The notes below the pieces were generated by a model. It was not told where the DNA came from. It searched no databases and was given only the letters and a program-made list of their open reading frames with translations. Positions 53,841-61,411 of a stretch of DNA of 64,000 nt are shown here, one piece after another. Made by a program: the position numbers and the translations under genes. Numbering within the stretch: the stretch's first letter is position 1; each line of letters begins with the position of its first letter. The DNA comes from an uncultured Jannaschia sp. (lineage in GTDB: Bacteria > Pseudomonadota > Alphaproteobacteria > Rhodobacterales > Rhodobacteraceae), in the NCBI GenBank assembly GCA_947494145.1, contig CANLTZ010000009.1, positions 165,053 to 229,052 of the forward strand, read 5' to 3'.

Positions 53841-53936
53841 GGCTCTCACCGTATCCGGGGCCTGCTCTTGCCATAGAGCCGTTTGCGCCACACATCTGCT
53901 GCATCCGGGTGACACATGCGCAGCTACGCCCCGGAT
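53841..53936 (+). ncRNA. Candidate structured leader RNA upstream of the OmpA/VWA operon
   Basis: ATCCGGGGC (53853-53861) pairs perfectly with GCCCCGGAT (53928-53936). Inside are two hairpins: GCTCT/AGAGC (53864-53868 with 53875-53879) and GCTGCAT/ATG-CG-CAGC (53898-53904 with 53916-53924). Two rival pairings exist: GGCTCT (53841-53846) can take AGAGCC (53875-53880), and a second ATCCGGG (53903-53909) can take CCCGGAT (53930-53936). It matches no riboswitch class I can recall. The orientation is assumed from the downstream operon. Confidence 0.35.
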
Positions 53937-54027
53937 TTGCCCCGCTTTTCGCACCTTCGGGCGCGGTCTTTGGGGCAGTATGGGGTGCAGGCGGGTGACG
54001 ATTGGAAAGATCAGGGGACGACGATAC

Positions 54028-54501
54028 ATGCCGAAGGCCATAGAGACCGAGAAGAGACCGCGCCTGCCCGCGCGTGCAATCTTCGGTTCGTTTCTGGCCG
54101 CGGCGGTCGTCGCGGCGGGTACGGCCCTGGGCCTGATCGGCGCCCAAGATATCCCCCAGGCTGAAGATTTCCGCTTCACCCGTGGGACAACCCTCGCCCC
54201 GGGCGAAGAAATGCGTCTGCGCGGATACTTGACGGATGTGGCCGCCGATGCGCGCATCGGCTTTCGTATCACCGGCCATACGGGCACACGCGGCGATGCC
54301 GCTGCCAATCTTGATCTGTCGGAAAGTCGCGCCCGGGCCGTGCAGGCCATTGCCGAAGATATGGGCATCGACCCTGCGCGCCTGACTTGGGCGGGCGGCG
54401 TGGGCGGGGCTGACCCGCTCCCGCGCCCCGACGGCGTCACCGACCGAGAATGGGAGCGTGATCTTTCGCGCACCACTGTCGAGGTATTTCCGCTTCCATG
54501 A
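54028..54501 (+). CDS. OmpA-family protein, membrane-anchored
   Basis: 157-residue protein. An N-terminal helix (about residues 15-38, ARAIFGSFLAAAVVAAGTAL) acts as signal anchor. The OmpA-like peptidoglycan-binding domain follows: IGFRITGHTGTRGDAAANLD, then LSESRARAVQAIAEDMGIDP, which is the usual core though slightly short. It likely tethers to peptidoglycan in the periplasm. AGGGGA lies upstream of ATG 54028, and the stop overlaps the next start (ATGA). First gene of a five-gene envelope operon. Confidence 0.85.
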   Translation: MPKAIETEKRPRLPARAIFGSFLAAAVVAAGTALGLIGAQDIPQAEDFRFTRGTTLAPGEEMRLRGYLTDVAADARIGFRITGHTGTRGDAAANLDLSESRARAVQAIAEDMGIDPARLTWAGGVGGADPLPRPDGVTDREWERDLSRTTVEVFPLP

Positions 54502-55172
54502 TGCGCCGTATCCTCATCACGTTGGGGCCCGTCATCGGGGCCGTCGCGCTGACCTGGGGCTATGGCAGCTTCGTGCGCTTGCCCCATTTCTTCACCTATT
54601 CCGACGCCGTGATCCTTGGGGTGCTGGCGGGGGTGACCGCGTTCGCGGCTTTCCTGATGATGCCCGATCGCTGGCTTCACGATGCCCAAGATCTGCTGCG
54701 CCACGCTTTCCGCATGCGCCACGGCATCGGCGATGGCCGCGCCGCCAGCGCGCTGGCCACGATTGCGACGCTGCGCCAACATGGCGCGCGGCTGGAACGG
54801 TCCGCGCCTCAGCTTTCGCCTGAACTGGCCCGGCGGGTGGAGCGGACCCATGACACGCTGGACGATCTGGCGCGGTTGGTCTTTTATGAACCTGACCGCG
54901 TCGCGACCCTGCGGGCCGTCACCATTCGCTCCGAAAGCGTGATAGAAGCGGTGGAAACCCAGGTGGAACTGCGCCGCGCCAAGGCCGACGATGCCACTTT
55001 GGGCCAGGCCCGCGCCACCGTGATTTCGGCCCTCGACACGCTGGATGCGGCGCTCGATCATATCGGCGACCAGCGCATCGGCGCCCTTCTCGATCAGATC
55101 GATGTGGCTTCGGAAACTGCCGAGGCCCTTCTTCGCACCCCCCAACGACACAGGACAGGAAGCCAAGCATGA
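54498..55172 (+). CDS. Membrane protein with coiled-coil domain (possibly XpaC-like)
   Basis: 224 residues: two hydrophobic segments (about 4-22 and 36-56) followed by a long helical cytoplasmic region rich in Ala, Arg, Glu and Leu (LERSAPQLSPELARRVERTH, ATVISALDTLDAALDHIGDQ). The layout resembles XpaC-type proteins that accompany TelA and VWA genes, but similarity is weak by eye. It overlaps both neighbours, so it is co-translated with the OmpA protein and the SBP-OmpA fusion. Probably a structural partner at the inner membrane. Confidence 0.6.
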   Translation: MMRRILITLGPVIGAVALTWGYGSFVRLPHFFTYSDAVILGVLAGVTAFAAFLMMPDRWLHDAQDLLRHAFRMRHGIGDGRAASALATIATLRQHGARLERSAPQLSPELARRVERTHDTLDDLARLVFYEPDRVATLRAVTIRSESVIEAVETQVELRRAKADDATLGQARATVISALDTLDAALDHIGDQRIGALLDQIDVASETAEALLRTPQRHRTGSQA

Positions 55173-56854
55173 CTTTTCCCTTTCGCGTTTCCCTGGCCCC
55201 GGCCGCACTTGCCCTGACCCTCGGGGTCTTTGCCAGCAGCGGCGCCCTCGCCTTGGGGGAACCCATGGACCAGATCGTCACCGCCGATGTGCGCGATTGC
55301 CGCGCCACCCAGGACGTGGCGATGCCGATCATCGCCTGGGGCGCCGATGCCGTCACCATCGAGGCGAATGGCGGCGCCATGTCCACGCAGCCCGGACCCC
55401 TGGCCGATGGCGGCTGGCAGATCGATCTGGCGGTGGAAGACGACTTTGCGGGGCAGGTCGAGGCCTATGTCACCTGCGCCTCCCCCTTCCTCCGGGGTAC
55501 GCTGGGGATGCTGGCCGCCGCCGCCCCGGTGACGGAAGCCGACCCTCGGACCGAGCAGGTCATCATCTTCAAACATTCCTGGTCCGCCGGCGATGGTATC
55601 GTGGCCGCGCCCGGCATCGACGACGTCGCCGACCTGGCGGGCAAGCGCATCGCCGTTCAGGCCTACGGGCCCCACCTGGATTTCGTGTCGCGCATTCTGG
55701 ATGACGGGGGCCTCAGCCTCGATGACGTGCAGATCGTCTGGACCCGGGACTTGACCGGCACCGATGACAGCCCGGCTGAGGTCATGGCCCGCGGCGAAGC
55801 CGATGCCGCCGCCATGATCTTGCCCGATGCGCGTTTGCTGACATCGGGCGGCAATGTCGGCTCGGGCGCCGAAGGCTCGATTCAGGGGGCGACGATCCTG
55901 TTTTCCACCCAGGAAGCCACCGCCGTGATCGGGGATTATATCTCTGTCCGTCGCGACTATTTCGACGCCAACCGCGAGGCCGTCGCCCAGCTCGTGAACG
56001 CGCTTCTCAATGCCGAAGAAGACACCCGCGCGGTGATGGCTCAAGATGGCAGCGCCGGGCAGACGCGCATCGCCACGCTTATCGCCGATGAGCTTCTGGG
56101 CGGTCTGCCAGCAGAAGAGGGCGTGTTCCTCTGGCAAGACGCCATCACCGATGGCTGGTCGGGCAATGCCCGTCACTTCGGCGACCCCGCCGACCCGCGC
56201 CGCTTTTCCGTCCTGATGGATGAGATCAACATCGCGCTCATGGGCGCCGACATGATCGCGCGGCCCCAGATGCTGGCCACGGCCGAATGGGATTGGCGCG
56301 ATCTGACTGACGGGCTGGAAGATATCTCTGATCGGGATATCGCCGCCTTCGATCCTACCGCCGCCGCCGCCGCCGTACAGCGCCTGCGTCGGACAGGTCA
56401 GTTGGACGCCAACACAAAGATCGACTTCGAGGTCTATTTCGAGCCCGATTCCACCGACTTCCCGGTGGCCCTTTACGCCAATGATTTCGAGGAGATCATC
56501 CGCCTCGCCGCGACCTATTCTGGCGCGATCATCACGGTAGAAGGGCATTCCGACCCGCTGCATTATCTGCGGCGCGAAAAGGAACAGGCCGATGATGGTG
56601 AGCTGAAAGCCATCCGCACATCGGCCATGAACCTGTCGCTGGACCGCGCCATCGCCGTGGTCGATGCGCTGACCCAATTCGCCGACGCGGAAGGCGTGCG
56701 GATCAACCGCAACCAGTTCACTGTGGATGGTGTGGGGATCACAGACCCGCTCTTCAATCCGCCCAATTCCGCCGAAGAATGGCGGCAGAACATGCGCGTC
56801 GTCTTCAGGGTGCTGACGGCCCAGGCCGAAGCCACCGAATTCTCGCCGTTGTGA
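55169..56854 (+). CDS. Fusion of a substrate-binding-protein-like domain and an OmpA domain
   Basis: 561-residue exported protein. Signal peptide at residues 1-28 (PAALALTLGVFASSGALA). Residues 110-370 resemble a type-2 periplasmic binding protein: VIIFKHSWSAGDGIVAAPGI, DLAGKRIAVQAYGPHLDFVS and ARGEADAAAMILPDARLL are typical of the NMT1/SsuA fold. From about 405 onward there is an OmpA-like domain (IDFEVYFEPDSTDF, IITVEGHSDP, SLDRAIAVVDALTQFA). A ligand-binding domain tethered to peptidoglycan suggests an envelope sensor rather than an importer subunit; no permease is nearby. The start overlaps the previous stop. Confidence 0.82.
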   Translation: MTFPFRVSLAPAALALTLGVFASSGALALGEPMDQIVTADVRDCRATQDVAMPIIAWGADAVTIEANGGAMSTQPGPLADGGWQIDLAVEDDFAGQVEAYVTCASPFLRGTLGMLAAAAPVTEADPRTEQVIIFKHSWSAGDGIVAAPGIDDVADLAGKRIAVQAYGPHLDFVSRILDDGGLSLDDVQIVWTRDLTGTDDSPAEVMARGEADAAAMILPDARLLTSGGNVGSGAEGSIQGATILFSTQEATAVIGDYISVRRDYFDANREAVAQLVNALLNAEEDTRAVMAQDGSAGQTRIATLIADELLGGLPAEEGVFLWQDAITDGWSGNARHFGDPADPRRFSVLMDEINIALMGADMIARPQMLATAEWDWRDLTDGLEDISDRDIAAFDPTAAAAAVQRLRRTGQLDANTKIDFEVYFEPDSTDFPVALYANDFEEIIRLAATYSGAIITVEGHSDPLHYLRREKEQADDGELKAIRTSAMNLSLDRAIAVVDALTQFADAEGVRINRNQFTVDGVGITDPLFNPPNSAEEWRQNMRVVFRVLTAQAEATEFSPL

Positions 56855-56877
56855 TTTCCATGCAGGAGGAGACGCGC

Positions 56878-57636
56878 ATGCAGAGCTATCCCAAGCGCCC
56901 CCGCCGCGCCGCCCTTTTGGGCGCGCTGGCCGCGCTGACCCTGCTGGCCGCTTGTCAGGAGGATGAAACCGCCGCCGACGCCACCAGCGAGGAATTCCGC
57001 GCCGATTGGGCGGCCATCGACGCCTGGCCCCCTGCCGCCGAAGACGGCATCGACACCCAGGCCGAACCTGACCCGGAACGGGTGACAACGGTCATCGTGC
57101 TCGACGATAGCGGCTCCATGGGCAGTGACATGGAGGCCGCGAAGGATGCCGTGCTAACGGCAGTGGAGCAGCTTCCCGATAGCGGGCGAATTTCGGTACT
57201 GGGCCTCAATAGCGGCATGATCCTTGAACCCAGCGATGTGATCGATGCGCGCTTGGCTCTGCCGGGTGCACTGATCAACGTCCAGCCCAATGGCAACACG
57301 CCCCTGGGCTCGACCCTGGGTGAAGCGTATCTGCTGATTTCCCGCGAAGCCGCCCAACAGCGCGGCTTCGGCACCTACCGCATCATCGTCACCACCGACG
57401 GTAAGGCGTCGGACGAAGACATCTTGCTGCAAAACACCGCCCATATCCTCAAGAATTCACCTGTTCAGGTCTCGACCATCGGGTTGGGCATCGGTGCGGG
57501 CCATCCGCTGAACCTGCCAGGGCTGACGACCTATGCCGCCATCGACAATGTGGCGGGCTTGGCCGATGCGCTGAAGGCCGTGGCGGCGGAGCAGACCAGC
57601 TTCCAGCCCATAACCGATTTCACGGAGGTGAACTGA
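56878..57636 (+). CDS. VWA-domain lipoprotein
   Basis: 252-residue lipoprotein. The signal peptide ends in the lipobox LLAAC (Cys26). A short acidic linker leads to a VWA domain with VIVLDDSGSMGSDM (Asp76, Ser78, Ser80 of the MIDAS), NGNTPLGSTLGEAYLLISRE and IIVTTDGKASDED. It should sit in the periplasm anchored to a membrane. AGGAGGAGA precedes ATG 56878. It shares one base with the next start (TGATG). In context it may bind the SBP-OmpA or OmpA proteins of the operon. Confidence 0.9.
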   Translation: MQSYPKRPRRAALLGALAALTLLAACQEDETAADATSEEFRADWAAIDAWPPAAEDGIDTQAEPDPERVTTVIVLDDSGSMGSDMEAAKDAVLTAVEQLPDSGRISVLGLNSGMILEPSDVIDARLALPGALINVQPNGNTPLGSTLGEAYLLISREAAQQRGFGTYRIIVTTDGKASDEDILLQNTAHILKNSPVQVSTIGLGIGAGHPLNLPGLTTYAAIDNVAGLADALKAVAAEQTSFQPITDFTEVN

Positions 57637-58235
57637 TGGGACGCGCCCTGCTGCAATGGGACGAATGGGCCCCGGGCCTCGATACGGGGCACATGACGCT
57701 GGCCGAAGTGCTGGCCACCATGCCCGCGGCCAATGCCGAAGACGTGCCGGAGATCATCCGCCGCTACGAGAACCCCGAAAGCCCCGAGGCCTTGCCCGGC
57801 TCCATCTCGCTAGAACGGCACGATTGCATCCACGCCATCCTGGGCCGGGGGCTGCATGTGCAGGACGAAGCTTTCATCATCGGCGCCACCATGGGCGCGG
57901 ACAGCGATTTCACCGATGAAGCCAAGGCGTTTTTCATCAAGGTCTCCACCACCGAGTACCCCGAACATTGGCGCTTCGAAGAAAACCATATCGCGTCCTA
58001 TCGTTTGGGTGTGGGCTATGCCGAAGACCATCCTGGCATGCGCGACATCCACCTGATCCCGTTGGAGTCTGAGCCCTGGCAGAAGCGGTTGCTGTCCGAC
58101 ATCCGCAAGGAAATGGGCCTGTCGGTGGAAGAGATGCGCGCCTATTACCGCGCCGAGACGCTGCTGGTGCCGGGCAGCCGCGCCACGACACGGCTGGACA
58201 CGTCGGCGAAGCGGATCGACCAGGCACTGCGGTGA
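57636..58235 (+). CDS. Unknown protein, 199 aa, end of the envelope operon
   Basis: Not recognised as a named domain. A soluble protein without signal peptide: GRALLQWDEWAPGLDTGHMT at the start, then ALPGSISLERHDCIHAILGR and GATMGADSDFTDEAKAFFIK, with a helical C-terminus. The His/Asp/Cys pattern ERHDCIH and the late EENHIASYRLGVGYAEDH could be metal-binding. It is fused by a TGATG overlap to the VWA lipoprotein gene, so it is expressed with it although it seems cytoplasmic. It ends the operon; the Sel1 gene follows after 104 bp. Confidence 0.7.
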   Translation: MGRALLQWDEWAPGLDTGHMTLAEVLATMPAANAEDVPEIIRRYENPESPEALPGSISLERHDCIHAILGRGLHVQDEAFIIGATMGADSDFTDEAKAFFIKVSTTEYPEHWRFEENHIASYRLGVGYAEDHPGMRDIHLIPLESEPWQKRLLSDIRKEMGLSVEEMRAYYRAETLLVPGSRATTRLDTSAKRIDQALR

Positions 58236-58339
58236 TGATCGTGGCGCGGACTATCCGTGTGCCCTGGGTCTTACGACCTTGGTGAGGGTGACTTGATCCG
58301 GGAATGCCGATAGCTTTTTTCCGGGCGGAGGTCTTCGAT

Positions 58340-58894
58340 ATGCGATCAGCCAAGCTCTTGCTTTGTGCGGTATTACTTGCCAGCGCGGCCAACGGAGAGC
58401 CGCTTGATACGGTCGAAGATGACCTGGGTATTTTGAACCCGGACGACACCGGGCGCGAGATGATCATCCGCAAGATCGAGATGGGCGTGATCGACTCCAT
58501 CACCTGTTCTTTGGGGATAAACGTCACCAAGACCGAAAATCACGAATTGGCGCGGAAGCTGACCCGCCTGTGCGCCGAGGCCGGATACACCAAGGCCATG
58601 ACGTGGCTCAGTCAGCTTGAAAACAATGGTTTGGGCGGCGAATACGATCCCGACGCGTCTGCTGAATGGGACCGGCGTGCCGCAGAAGCGGGTGACGCTA
58701 ATGGACGCTTCAACCATGGCCTAAACCTGATGCGCGGCCACGGCATCGCGCAGGACGAAGCGCTTGGCCGCCAATACGTTGATGACGCCGCGCAGCAAGG
58801 TTTGGATATTGCCAGGCGCCTGCAGGGCGCGGATTACGACCTGGACGAAGTGACGCCCGACGCTGACAATTGGAAATACGGGCCGCATTTCTGA
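58340..58894 (+). CDS. Secreted Sel1-repeat protein
   Basis: 184 residues. An N-terminal signal (MRSAKLLLCAVLLASAANGE) precedes a helical region and one or two Sel1-like repeats: AEAGYTKAMTWLSQLENNGL and AAEAGDANGRFNHGLNLMRG, followed by AQDEALGRQYVDDAAQQGLD. Sel1 proteins mediate protein-protein contacts in the periplasm. ATG 58340 was chosen over 58304 because GGAGG lies just upstream and the signal peptide then starts correctly. Possibly an independent transcript; convergent with the demethylase operon. Confidence 0.82.
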   Translation: MRSAKLLLCAVLLASAANGEPLDTVEDDLGILNPDDTGREMIIRKIEMGVIDSITCSLGINVTKTENHELARKLTRLCAEAGYTKAMTWLSQLENNGLGGEYDPDASAEWDRRAAEAGDANGRFNHGLNLMRGHGIAQDEALGRQYVDDAAQQGLDIARRLQGADYDLDEVTPDADNWKYGPHF

Positions 58895-58966
58895 TCGCGG
58901 ATGCCGCAGGGCGTTAAGGCCGCCGCCATTGGGCGAAAGCCGCTATATCGTTGTTCCAAGACCAAC

Positions 58967-61411
58967 CTAGGCCCGCATCCGTCCCCCACTCGGGTCGTAG
59001 AATGGCTTCAACGACGCGTCGGCCTTCACGCGGCGGCCAGCGATTTCGATATCGAAATCCGAGGCGAGCAATTCCGCCGGGGTTTCCCCTTCGCAGCCCA
59101 CATAGCCCATGCCCAATGGCGCGCCCAGATGGTGGCCGAACGCGCCCGAGGTCAGGTGGCCCACCATCTCGCCGCCGCGCAGGATGGGCTCGGCGTGGAA
59201 GACCATGGCATCGGGCTCCGTCAGACGGAACTGCACCAGCCGCTTGGACAGGCCGTCATTGCGTTTGCGCTGCACCGCGTCGTGGCCGATATAGCACGTC
59301 TTGGCTTTGGGTACGGCAAAGCCCAGCCCCGCTTCCAGCACGTGGTCTTCGCAGGTGATGTCGTGACCGAAATGGCGGAAGCCCTTTTCCAACCGGCAGC
59401 CATCCATCACGTGCAGCCCGCAAAGGGTGAGGCCCATATCTTGCCCCGCTTCTTCCACGACTTCGAAGGCGTGGGCGGCCATGTCGGTGGGCACATAAAG
59501 CTCCCACCCAAGTTCCCCCACATAGCTGACGCGGTGGGCGCGGGCGGTGCCCAGGCCCAGCTCGATCTGGCGCAGGGCCCCGAAGGGGAACGCCTCGGAC
59601 CCCAGATCATCGGGCGAAACCCGTGCCATCAGGTCGCGCGATTTCGGTCCCATGACCGAGATGACGGCCTCGGCAGAGGTCACATCCAGGATAACAACCC
59701 GCCGGTCGCCCACCAGCCGCTTCAACCGCGCCATGTCGGCCACGCAAGTGGCGGCGGGCGTCACCATCAGGAATGCATCGCTGGTCAGGCGCGCGACGGT
59801 CACGTCCGCCTCGATCCCGCCGCGGGAATTCAACATCTGGGTATAGACCAGCCGGCCCGGCGGCACGGCCAGATTGGCGCCGCAGACATAGTTCAGGAAA
59901 TCTTCGGCATCGGGGCCTTCGATGCGGATTTTGCCGAAGGATGACATGTCGTAAAGGCCCACGCCTTCGCGGATGGCGCGATGTTCGCGCGCGGCGTTGT
60001 CGAACCAGTTCTGCCGGTGCCAGTCATGGCGGTATTCCGGCGCCTGGCCGTCCGTGGCGAACCAATTCGCGCGCTCCCATCCCGCGAACTCACCGAAGAC
60101 GGCACCACGGGCGCGCAGGTGTTCGTGCAGCGGGCTGCGCCGCACGCCACGCGCGGTGTCTTTTTGGCGGTAAGGGTAGTGATCGGCGTAGAGCAGGCCC
60201 AACGCCTCTTTCGCGCGTTCGAACAGATAGGTGCGGTTGCCCTGGAAGGGCTGCATCCGCGCGATATCCACATCGCCCAGATCGAAGGGCTTTTCCCCGG
60301 CGTCCATCCACTGCGCCAGCGCCATGCCCGCGCCGCCCGCCGACTGAATCCCGATGGAGTTGAAGCCCGCGGCCACCCAGTAATTGTCCATCTCGGGTGC
60401 CTGGCCCAGATGGTAGCTGTCATCGGGCGTGAAGCTTTCGGGCCCGTTGAAGAACGTCCGGATCCCCGCCTCGGCCAGCATGGGCACGCGGTTCACGGCC
60501 ATTTCCAGGATGCCTTCGAAATGGTCGAAATCGGGTGGCAACTCATCGAAGCAGAAGTCGGTGGGGATGCCGTCCATCCCCCAAGGTTTGGCCTCGGGCT
60601 CAAAGGCCCCCAGCAGCATTTTGCCCGCATCTTCCTTGTAGTAGGCGCATTCGTCGGGCACCCGCAGAACCGGCAGATCGCGCAGGCCGTCGATCGGGTC
60701 GGTGACGATGTAGAAATGCTCGCAGGCGTGGAGCGGGACATTCACGCCGCTCATCCGGCCCAAGCTGTGCGCCCACATGCCTCCGCAATTGACGACGTGG
60801 TCGCAGGCGATGCGCCCGGTCTCGTCCCCGCGTTTCCAGGTCACGGCGTCGATGCGGCGGTCCTGGCCTTCGGTGCCCGTCACCTCCACCCCTTCGATGA
60901 CCTGCGCGCCTTGCCTTGTCGCGCCCTTGGCCAGCGCCAGGGCGATATTGGCCGGGTCACCCTGGCCGTCCAGGGGCAGATGCACCCCCGCCAGCACGCC
61001 ATCGAGGTTCAGATGTGGGTAAAGCGCGGCAATGGCGTCGGGGTCGATCCGTTCGACCTCGACCCCGTAGGTGCGCGCCATGGAGGCTTGGCGAAAGATC
61101 TCCTCCCGCCGGTGTTCGGACAACGCCACAGTGACGGAGCCATTGCGGCGAAAGCCCGTTGCGATGCCCGTCTCGGCCTCCAACGCGCCGTAAAGTTCCT
61201 GGCTGTAGCGCGCCAGGCGGGTCATGTTCTGGCTTGCCCGCAACTGCGCGATCAGCCCGGCGGCGTGCCAAGTCGTGCCGCAGGTCAATTGCTTCCGTTC
61301 CAGTAGGACGATGTCGGTCCAGCCTTGCTTGGCCAGGTGATAGGCGACGGAGCATCCGATGATGCCGCCGCCCATGATGACGACGCGCGCCCGGTCGGGG
61401 ACGGTTTTCAT
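58967..61411 (-). CDS. FAD-dependent oxidoreductase with GcvT domain (DMGDH/sarcosine-dehydrogenase type)
   Basis: 814-residue demethylase-type flavoprotein. The FAD domain opens VVIMGGGIIGCSVAYHLAKQ, and a conserved GTTWHAAGLI near residue 45 includes the His often linked covalently to FAD in this family. The C-terminal half is an aminomethyltransferase (GcvT) fold: YDMSSFGKIRIEGPDAEDFL, then VSYVGELGWELYVP and GLHVMDGCRLEKGFRHFGHD. Such enzymes oxidise dimethylglycine, sarcosine or related N-methyl amines and pass the one-carbon unit to tetrahydrofolate. ATG 61411 overlaps the upstream paralogue (ATGA). Confidence 0.92.
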   Translation of the reverse strand: MKTVPDRARVVIMGGGIIGCSVAYHLAKQGWTDIVLLERKQLTCGTTWHAAGLIAQLRASQNMTRLARYSQELYGALEAETGIATGFRRNGSVTVALSEHRREEIFRQASMARTYGVEVERIDPDAIAALYPHLNLDGVLAGVHLPLDGQGDPANIALALAKGATRQGAQVIEGVEVTGTEGQDRRIDAVTWKRGDETGRIACDHVVNCGGMWAHSLGRMSGVNVPLHACEHFYIVTDPIDGLRDLPVLRVPDECAYYKEDAGKMLLGAFEPEAKPWGMDGIPTDFCFDELPPDFDHFEGILEMAVNRVPMLAEAGIRTFFNGPESFTPDDSYHLGQAPEMDNYWVAAGFNSIGIQSAGGAGMALAQWMDAGEKPFDLGDVDIARMQPFQGNRTYLFERAKEALGLLYADHYPYRQKDTARGVRRSPLHEHLRARGAVFGEFAGWERANWFATDGQAPEYRHDWHRQNWFDNAAREHRAIREGVGLYDMSSFGKIRIEGPDAEDFLNYVCGANLAVPPGRLVYTQMLNSRGGIEADVTVARLTSDAFLMVTPAATCVADMARLKRLVGDRRVVILDVTSAEAVISVMGPKSRDLMARVSPDDLGSEAFPFGALRQIELGLGTARAHRVSYVGELGWELYVPTDMAAHAFEVVEEAGQDMGLTLCGLHVMDGCRLEKGFRHFGHDITCEDHVLEAGLGFAVPKAKTCYIGHDAVQRKRNDGLSKRLVQFRLTEPDAMVFHAEPILRGGEMVGHLTSGAFGHHLGAPLGMGYVGCEGETPAELLASDFDIEIAGRRVKADASLKPFYDPSGGRMRA

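Larger units (their letters stand above)
53234..54027. other. Gene-free 794-bp region between two operons
   Basis: No credible gene: open frames here are Cys/Arg-rich or lack start signals and homology-like features. The segment is less GC-rich than its surroundings. It holds a copy of the intergenic element (53450-53476), an inverted repeat near 53727-53750 and a nested set of inverted repeats at 53841-53936. It must carry the promoter and leader of the OmpA/VWA operon. Confidence 0.7.

Noticed and set aside
53841..53936. TPP, cobalamin, SAM or SAH riboswitch, or SRP RNA
   Set aside because: None of the conserved core words of these classes that I can recall is present; kept only as an unclassified candidate.
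53659..54027. N-terminal extension of the OmpA gene (same frame)
   Set aside because: The extension is Cys/His-rich and precedes a clear signal anchor; AGGGGA before ATG 54028 marks the true start.
53245..54279. Minus-strand open frame of 344 codons in the gene-free region
   Set aside because: Composition is unlike neighbouring proteins, it overlaps the OmpA gene start, and no motif or ribosome-binding site supports it.
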